Shown: in pieces, positions 58,665-64,000 of the stretch
Layout: each line of letters starts with the position of its first letter
Position numbering within the stretch: the first letter of the stretch is position 1
Source: CAWGMT01 sp963823675
Lineage (GTDB): Bacteria; Planctomycetota; Planctomycetia; Isosphaerales; Isosphaeraceae
Reading direction: 5' to 3'
DNA: 64,000 nucleotides
Assembly (NCBI GenBank): GCA_963823675.1
Contig: CAWGMT010000004.1
Coordinates: 186,001-250,000 of the forward strand
Notes under the pieces: model-generated
Told to the model about the DNA's origin: nothing
What the model saw: the letters and a program-made list of their open reading frames with translations, nothing else
Database searches by the model: none
Made by a program: the position numbers and the translations under genes

Positions 58665-58769
58665 GTCAGTTGTCAGTGGTCAGTGGTCAGTGGTCAGTGG
58701 TCAGTTGTCAGTGGTCAGTTGTCAGTGGTCAGTTGTCAGCGGTCAGTTGTCAGTTGTCAGTTGTCAGTT
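58665..58769. repeat. Heptanucleotide tandem repeat, 15 units of GTCAGTK
   Basis: Fifteen consecutive 7-base units gtcagtt/gtcagtg (one gtcagcg) lie 25 bases upstream of the TPR kinase ATG. A few inverted units (aactgac, actgacc) occur at 58861-58889, allowing pairing. Heptamer arrays of this kind expand and contract by slippage; here they would alter the 5' leader of the kinase transcript. Confidence 0.85.
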
Positions 58770-58915
58770 GTACGGCATTCATGCCTTGTCGTCCGAAGTG
58801 CTTTCTCCTCCCACAAAGCCTCGTAATTACCGTCTGGCCAATGAACGCCGCGAAGCGAACAACTGACGACTGACCATTGACAACTGACCAAAAAGCGAAG
58901 CGAACAAAGGACTCT

Positions 58916-59521
58916 CTATTCCTTCAGGAATTGAGACAGCTTCTTGATCGCCCGGGCCCATAGCATTCGCACTGCGCCCGAGGAACGGTTCATTCTCCTG
59001 GCGATTTCGTCGAAAGGAATGCGCTCCAGATTACGCAGCAGAAAGACCTCGCGATAGTCGGCGGGCATTTTCTCCAGGGCGTCGGCCAGGAGGACGGCCT
59101 GCTCGCGTTTCGACGAATGGGCACTGGGTGACGACAGCGGAGTGGCCAGTTGCGCCTGGATCGCCAGGCTGGAGCGATCGAGCAGCACTTCCATCGGCTC
59201 CTCGCGGCGGTAGTCGCGCCGCTTGGCCCGGTGCTGCCGGACCTGGTCGGCCAGGCTGCGCACCAGGATCTGCCGCAGCCAGGCGACCAATTCGGGCTCG
59301 GTCGATCCCAGAAAGCCCGAGAACTCGCGATGGGCCTTGAGGAAGGTCTCCTGCACCAGGTCGGAGGCATCAAGCCGGATGCGCAACGGCTGGTTGATCA
59401 AAGTGCGGGCCATGAGCCGCAGGTAGTTCCGATAGAGCTCCAGCAACTGGCCCTGCGCGGCCGCATCGCCGTCGCGGGCCTGGACCAGGAGCAATTCGGA
59501 AGGCACTCGGATCTCGGACAT
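58916..59521 (-). CDS. ECF RNA polymerase sigma factor
   Basis: About 201 residues from ATG 59521 (ATG 59533 is also open). Region 2 is seen in DASDLVQETFLKAHREFSGF and VAWLRQILVRSLADQVRQH, and region 4 in MPADYREVFLLRNLERIPFD with the helix-turn-helix EIARRMNRSSGAVRMLWARA. It resembles the sigma group that is genetically linked to Ser/Thr kinases in Planctomycetes, and the TPR kinase starts 276 bases downstream. A truncated relative of this gene lies at 60030-60169. Confidence 0.85.
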   Translation of the reverse strand: MSEIRVPSELLLVQARDGDAAAQGQLLELYRNYLRLMARTLINQPLRIRLDASDLVQETFLKAHREFSGFLGSTEPELVAWLRQILVRSLADQVRQHRAKRRDYRREEPMEVLLDRSSLAIQAQLATPLSSPSAHSSKREQAVLLADALEKMPADYREVFLLRNLERIPFDEIARRMNRSSGAVRMLWARAIKKLSQFLKE

Positions 59522-59551
59522 GGTTGGAGCCACTCGATGTAGCCTAGAGGA

Positions 59552-59621
59552 AATCCGGATTCTTAACCACGAAAAACACGAAAATCACGAAAGGGGCAAC
59601 GGCTCCAAGGAGCTGCAACCC
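59552..59621. repeat. 70-bp intergenic repeat, copy A
   Basis: This block (aatccggattcttaaccacg ... ctccaaggagctgcaaccc) is repeated at 60261-60330 with about one mismatch. It sits just upstream of the intact ECF sigma gene. The ccacgaaaaacacgaaaatc core looks like an AC-rich low-complexity family. Confidence 0.75.
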
Positions 59622-60029
59622 GTGGTCTTCTCGACCCCAAGGCATACGCCCGTGATCTTGTCAAATTCCTACCGCGGATCAGTTCCGCCGAGCGAGTTTC
59701 GCCCGAGCTACCTTGATCGGTCGATTTTTCGTGTATTTCGTCTATTTCGTGGTTAATCCAATCCGATCTAACCTGGATTTCTTACCGCGAAGGACGCCAA
59801 GGCCGCGAAGAAAACCGACATCCTACTACTGCAAGGCGTTCAGTTGCACCGACCAGAATGAATCGGTTTTCGGAGTGTCCTTTCAACCGCCCCTCTCAAT
59901 CGATCTTCTTCGTGTGCTTCGCGTTCTTTGCGGTTGGCGATCTAGTCCTCGGCGTTTTTCATGCTGCACCCCCCGCGGTGAGAAATACGAACTAAAATCC
60001 CGTGCCAGCGGTCAAAACTCTTGGTGCAA

Positions 60030-60169
60030 CTTATTTCCGATTTTGCCAGTCTGCGCAGCACGCAAACGAGGTGGTTACGATACAACTCGAAGAGCTGCCC
60101 CAGCGCGGCGGTATCACCCGCGCGGGCCTGAGCCAAGAGAAGCTCGGGAATCACTGGGATCTCGGACAT
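60030..60169 (-). pseudogene. N-terminal remnant of an ECF sigma factor
   Basis: ATG 60169 begins MSEIPVIPELLLAQARAGDT, AALGQLFELYRNHLVCVLRR, closely matching the first 45 residues of the intact ECF at 58916-59521 (MSEIRVPSELLLVQARDGDA). Homology stops after about 45 codons; the rest is unrelated. With the adjacent 70-bp repeat it shows that the upstream end of the sigma gene was duplicated and the copy decayed. Confidence 0.75.
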
Positions 60170-60260
60170 GGTGGAACCCATCGGACGTCGGTTTGATCGA
60201 GGAATTCTCAACCACGGACAGCACAGCGCGGCCGAGCCGCAACCACATAGCCAGAGAGGG

Positions 60261-60330
60261 AATCCGGATTCTTAACCACGAAAAACACGAAAATCACGAA
60301 AGGGGCACCGGCTCCAAGGAGCTGCAACCC
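60261..60330. repeat. 70-bp intergenic repeat, copy B
   Basis: Near-identical to 59552-59621. It is followed at 60339-60372 by a ttgatcgaggaattttcaac-type sequence that also occurs at 60192-60226 and, diverged, at 60823-60850. Confidence 0.75.
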
Positions 60331-60419
60331 ATGGTCGATTTGATCGAGGAATTTTCAACCACGGACAGCACGGAGGGACACGGAAAATGGGATGAACTGC
60401 ATCCCGGTTGAACCCGCAA

Positions 60420-60650
60420 TGCCTCGTCGGTCGTGCAGCCGACGCAGGCCGGGAAGTAGTCATCACGCTCCGCGTGATGAATCTCCGTCACGCGGAGCGT
60501 GACGACTACAGAATTCGTGATGGCTCGTCGGTCGTGCAGCCAACGCCGTCCGGGAAGTAGTCATCACGCTCCGCGTGATGAATCTCCGTCACGCGGAGCG
60601 TGACGACTACGGAATCCGCGACGCCTCGTCAGTCGTGCAACCGTCGCCGA
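60420..60650. repeat. 101-bp tandem repeat with paired hairpins, 2.3 copies
   Basis: The unit (ctcgtcggtcgtgcagcc ... gacgactac) starts at 60423, 60524 and partially at 60625. Each full unit contains two adjacent palindromes, ATCACGC-TCC-GCGTGAT and GTCACGC-GGA-GCGTGAC, which also pair with each other over about 20 bases (agtcatcacgctccgcgtga with its inverted copy). No coding frame crosses the array. Confidence 0.8.
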
Positions 60651-60886
60651 AGTGAAAGCCAAGCCGACAGTTCTTTGAATTCGAATTCTTTCCGTGTCGA
60701 GCGGTGGTTTCCGTGGTTAAGATCCCCCATAAACAGTTGAGTCGTTGAAGGTCAAGTGCGCCGAAATCTCAGCGCCAATTTACTGGCCGCGGCTTCGCCG
60801 CGCTTGGCTGCCCGTGGTGAAGATTGATCGAAGAATTCTCAACCACGGACGGCTCCCGGTGCAGCTCCCGCAGTCCCGCACGCCCA

Positions 60887-63800
60887 TCAACTCGAAGCCC
60901 CAATCGCGGCGCTCCCCCGTGCCTTGTGCGTGCCCGACGAAACCTGCTCGAACGCCAGATCGCCGATGAGCGTATCGTGGGGATTTGTCTCCGCAAGCGT
61001 ACCGAGAACTTGGTCGATCACGGACGTGGCCGGTCGCGTCAACGGTTGCGCCAGGCAATCGCCCGCTGCCGTGCCGAACAAGCTGGTAGAGCCTGCTGCT
61101 AAGTTGATGAGGGGCCGTGCAGTTCGGCCTGCGGCGTTCGTCGCGTGCCCGAACGCGCTTTCTTGCCGGCTTGCGCCCTTGGCGCCAGCGTGGTTGAGCC
61201 CGGCATTGGTCACCGTCATGGAATCGAACACGCTGAACACATCGGTTGGTCCGCTGTCAGTCGCCCCTGTGTTGACCAGGCCGGCATCTTGCAAGGGGCC
61301 GACCGTCGGGCCCGAGGCGACGAATGCGCCGGTCTGGTACGCGACCAGGTCAGATACCAGGAGGTTCGCCACCGGCGTGCCGAGGCCCGTCACCAGGTTG
61401 TAGCCGGCCGCCGCGGTGTAGCCGTTGTATCCGCTCGTGATGACGTTGTAGTCGTTCTGCGGCAGGCTGTAGAGGGCTTGCTGGGTATCCGTGGGGCTCG
61501 AGCTGTTCAACGTTGATCCGCCGGCGGCCGCGCTTCCCTGGTTGACCAGGGCGAAGAGGCCGGCCCAGGCGGGAGCCGACACGCTGGTGCCGCCCACGAT
61601 CTCGAACGGATTGTCGGGATCCAGGTTATACGGGTCGGCAATCCACACGCCGGTGGCGGGATCGGCTACGAGCGAGACGTCGGGCGTCGTGCGACTACCT
61701 GTGGACTGGACGCCCTGCTGGTACGCGGGCTCGGGCTCGTAAAGGCTGAGGCCGCCGCCGGAGCCGATGAAAGCACCCGCGGAATCGGATTCATAGCCCC
61801 ATCCGGTCTCGCTGTTATAAGAATTGTCGGCGTTGAGCGTGAGGCTCGTACCGCCGACGGCCACGACATTTGGCGAGAAGGCGGGATACTCGGGATCGGC
61901 CGCACCGTAGTCGCCTGTGCTTGCGACGAAGGTCACGCCCGGGACGTTGAACACGCTGTCGTAGGCAGCCTCATCGGCGGCGAAAACCGCCTGGCCCTCG
62001 GGGAAACCCCAGCTCATCGACACTACCGACACACCCGGCTGGTGGGCCGCGGTGGCGACGCTGGCCATCAGGTCGGAAAGCGACTGGCTGCTGGCTTCGA
62101 CAAGGATGATCTGAGCTCCGGGAGCGATGGCATTAGCCCATTCGACATCGAGCGCTTCCTCCAGCTCCCAGTTGTTGGTGCCGGGGCCGTTCGGGTCGGT
62201 GGACGGCAATGACGTGGCCTGGCCGTTCTGGTTGAGCACCGTCAGGAATGACGACGCGGGGCCGTACTGCTGATACAGCGTTGTCCCGGCGGCGGTCAGC
62301 CCGAACTGGGAATCGAACGCGTCAAGGGCCTGGTAGATGTTCGGATCGTCGTAGGCGTCGACAATGGCGATGGTCTGGCCAGTGCCGTCCAGTGACAGCG
62401 CGCTAATGCCGTAGGCCGCGCGGATCTCGGCCGGTGTGTAAGCGACCGTCCCGCTGGGCGCGTTTAGCGTCACGGCATTGTTCACACCGTTGCCGCTGAC
62501 GGCCATGGTATCGACGATCACGGCCGCGTTGAGCTCGGCATTGCCGCTCTCGGCAAGCTGGTCCGCCGGGGCATAAATCGTGCCGGTCATTCCCGAAGCA
62601 TTGCCGCTGAGCGTGAGGGCCTTGGTGTTGTCGCGCGACTGGAAGATCACGATCCCGGCGTAGGTTCCGGTGGCTGGCGGAGTGAGGTTATACGACCCGT
62701 TGCCGCTCAAGCTGATGCTGCCGTAGGTTCCGCCGATGCTGGGATACGTGCTTCCGGCGTCGAAGATCATCACGCCCGTGCCGCTGACGCTGGCGTTGCC
62801 CGATACCGAGAACCCGCCGCCTTCGATGATGTAGATGCCGCTATTCATCGTGAGCGTGCCGTTTCCGGAGACGGTGATCGCGCTGTAGATGCCCGGCTTG
62901 ATCGTCGCGGACGAATTGCCGCTCAAGCTTTCGGAGCCATAGTTGGTGAGGCCAGAGGTGGTCGGCTCGGCAAGGGAAGCCAGCGGGTCGGCAACGGCTG
63001 CGGCTCCCGTGACGGGCGCGGGGCTGAAGCTGGCGTTGCCGCTCTTCGAGACTTTACCGGTGACATCGATCACCGACGCCTTGATCGTGGCATTGCCGCT
63101 GGCCGAAAGGGCAGTCGATGAGCTCGAGTCGACGTAGACGCCGCCGGAAAGCTGGATGCTGGCGTTCCCCGAGAGCGAGAGCGCCCCGCCGGCCGTCGGA
63201 TCGAGCAGGATAATCGACTGGCCGATCGTGATGGTGCCGGTGCTGGCGTTACTGGTCAGGAAGTTGGTGTCTCCCGAGTACGTCGCCTTGATGGTATGGG
63301 TGCCGACGGCCAGGCTTGTCGTCGAGAACGTGGCTGTCCCGGATGAGAGCGAAACGCCGCCCGGCGTCAGGTCGGTGTTGGTCGTGGTATCGAAGAAGTC
63401 AACGGGCCCAGTGGGCGTGCCTGCACCTGGGGCATTGGCCGTGACGCTGGCCGTAAAGGTCACAGTCTGGGCGACGTTGGCAAACGTGGGCGAGGCACTG
63501 ACGGCCGTGGTGGTGCTGTCCTTGTTCACGACCTGGGTGATGGCCGCCGAGGCGGCGCTCGCGTTGAAATTGCCGTCGCCGCTGGTGTAGGCCGCGGTGA
63601 TCGAGTGCGAGGTCGTGCTGAGAGCGCTGGTGGTCAGCGTCGCCACGTCGTGGCCGCTGACCACGCTCAGCGCACCCGTGCCGATCGAGGTCTCGTTGTC
63701 GTAGAAGGTCACGGTGCCCGTGGGATACGCCACGGCCGTACTGCCGGGGCTGATGACGCTGACCGTCGCCGTGACCGTCACCGGCTGGCCATGAACCGAA

Positions 63801-64000
63801 GGCGTTCCCGACGAGGCGACCGATGCGTTCGTGTTCGCCTTGTTGACCACCTGGGTGACGGGCATCGAGGTGGGGCTCGGAATGAAGTTTGTATCGCCGC
63901 TGGTGTAGGCTGCGGTGATCGAATGGTTGGTGGTGCTCAGTGTCGCGATCGTCAAGCTCGCCTGGTCCTGGCCGTTGACGACTGCGAGCGTTCCCATTCC
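60887..64000 (-). CDS. Surface-exposed sedolisin (S53) peptidase with Ig-like repeats, 5' end beyond window
   Basis: At least 1036 residues, open to the right edge, so the N-terminus is missing. The visible N-terminal part has three Ig-like repeats with PTGTVTFYDNETSIGTG and SITAAYTSGDGNF. Next comes a repetitive section of SGNAS/SGNGT turns (LSGNGSYNLTPPATGTYAGI). The peptidase domain has ELEEALDVEWANAIAPGAQ (the Glu/Asp pair of S53), STGDYGAADPEYPAFSPNVV, and the catalytic serine motif GGTSVSAPAWAGLFALVNQ. The C-terminal 150 residues look like a linker. S53 enzymes are acid-active serine-carboxyl peptidases; this one is presumably secreted and cell attached. Confidence 0.82.
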   Translation of the reverse strand, partial: GMGTLAVVNGQDQASLTIATLSTTNHSITAAYTSGDTNFIPSPTSMPVTQVVNKANTNASVASSGTPSVHGQPVTVTATVSVISPGSTAVAYPTGTVTFYDNETSIGTGALSVVSGHDVATLTTSALSTTSHSITAAYTSGDGNFNASAASAAITQVVNKDSTTTAVSASPTFANVAQTVTFTASVTANAPGAGTPTGPVDFFDTTTNTDLTPGGVSLSSGTATFSTTSLAVGTHTIKATYSGDTNFLTSNASTGTITIGQSIILLDPTAGGALSLSGNASIQLSGGVYVDSSSSTALSASGNATIKASVIDVTGKVSKSGNASFSPAPVTGAAAVADPLASLAEPTTSGLTNYGSESLSGNSSATIKPGIYSAITVSGNGTLTMNSGIYIIEGGGFSVSGNASVSGTGVMIFDAGSTYPSIGGTYGSISLSGNGSYNLTPPATGTYAGIVIFQSRDNTKALTLSGNASGMTGTIYAPADQLAESGNAELNAAVIVDTMAVSGNGVNNAVTLNAPSGTVAYTPAEIRAAYGISALSLDGTGQTIAIVDAYDDPNIYQALDAFDSQFGLTAAGTTLYQQYGPASSFLTVLNQNGQATSLPSTDPNGPGTNNWELEEALDVEWANAIAPGAQIILVEASSQSLSDLMASVATAAHQPGVSVVSMSWGFPEGQAVFAADEAAYDSVFNVPGVTFVASTGDYGAADPEYPAFSPNVVAVGGTSLTLNADNSYNSETGWGYESDSAGAFIGSGGGLSLYEPEPAYQQGVQSTGSRTTPDVSLVADPATGVWIADPYNLDPDNPFEIVGGTSVSAPAWAGLFALVNQGSAAAGGSTLNSSSPTDTQQALYSLPQNDYNVITSGYNGYTAAAGYNLVTGLGTPVANLLVSDLVAYQTGAFVASGPTVGPLQDAGLVNTGATDSGPTDVFSVFDSMTVTNAGLNHAGAKGASRQESAFGHATNAAGRTARPLINLAAGSTSLFGTAAGDCLAQPLTRPATSVIDQVLGTLAETNPHDTLIGDLAFEQVSSGTHKARGSAAIGASS

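Noticed and set aside
58665..58769. Short direct repeats that might be a CRISPR array
   Set aside because: The units are contiguous 7-mers without spacers, a simple tandem repeat.
59713..60411. 232-codon plus-strand open frame in the repeat-rich region
   Set aside because: It runs through the ECF remnant and the intergenic repeats, has no start signal and reads as translated repeat DNA.

Overview
The window looks like a high-GC planctomycete chromosome, most likely Isosphaeraceae/Gemmataceae-like. This is inferred from gene content: DUF1559 proteins with type IV pilin-like N-termini, multidomain Ser/Thr kinases carrying WD40, TPR, STAND or AAA modules, formylglycine-generating-enzyme (SUMF1) paralogues, several ECF sigma factors, surface proteins with LEDRTLLA-type N-terminal motifs, and Rpn, Uma2 and PRiA4_ORF3 accessory genes. 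No rRNA, tRNA or CRISPR array was recognised.

Layout. (1) 1-17588, all minus strand: one long glycan/exopolysaccharide locus. It holds a flavoprotein, a GT39-like enzyme, a GT2/flippase-like ORF, a second flavoprotein, two GT2s, two GT4s, a polysaccharide deacetylase, a radical SAM enzyme, a Wzx-type flippase, another GT2, a TylF-like methyltransferase and an edge-truncated membrane glycosyltransferase. Many genes overlap by 4 bases (ATGA/GTGA), as in a translationally coupled operon. (2) 18257-22528, plus: SagB-type oxidoreductase, HIRAN-domain membrane protein and acyl-CoA ligase. (3) 22594-26900, minus: ECF sigma factor coupled to a WD40 kinase. (4) 27331-29635, plus: a virginiamycin-B-lyase-like propeller protein and a MazF-type toxin-antitoxin pair. 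(5) 29696-36785, minus: a kinase-STAND protein followed by two tandem HEAT-SUMF1 proteins. (6) 37803-44445, plus: secreted protein, DUF1559 protein, kinase with a degenerate AAA domain and TPRs, ParE/Phd-type toxin-antitoxin pair, second DUF1559-like protein. (7) 44671-54093: rearranged accessory region with an ECF-membrane protein, an orphan MazE, PRiA4_ORF3 genes, a truncated ECF fragment abutting a truncated surface protein, Rpn/DUF4351 and Uma2 genes. (8) 54220-59521, minus: an ECF sigma factor and a TPR kinase interrupted by palindromic repeats. (9) 59534-64000: repeat-rich DNA with an ECF remnant, then a sedolisin-type surface protein running off the right edge.

Two themes stand out. 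First, about a dozen genes contain single-base frameshifts with the protein continuing intact in another frame and no accompanying nonsense changes. This fits uncorrected indel errors in the assembly better than gene decay, although real truncations also exist (48.0-48.4 kb, 60.1 kb, 57.8 kb). Second, non-coding repeats are abundant. A three-copy intergenic element carries a strictly kept 17-bp palindrome, and one copy is split by a 150-bp MITE with a 9-bp target-site duplication. There are also REP-like palindromes inside a kinase gene, a 15-unit heptamer array beside a kinase start and a 101-bp tandem double hairpin.
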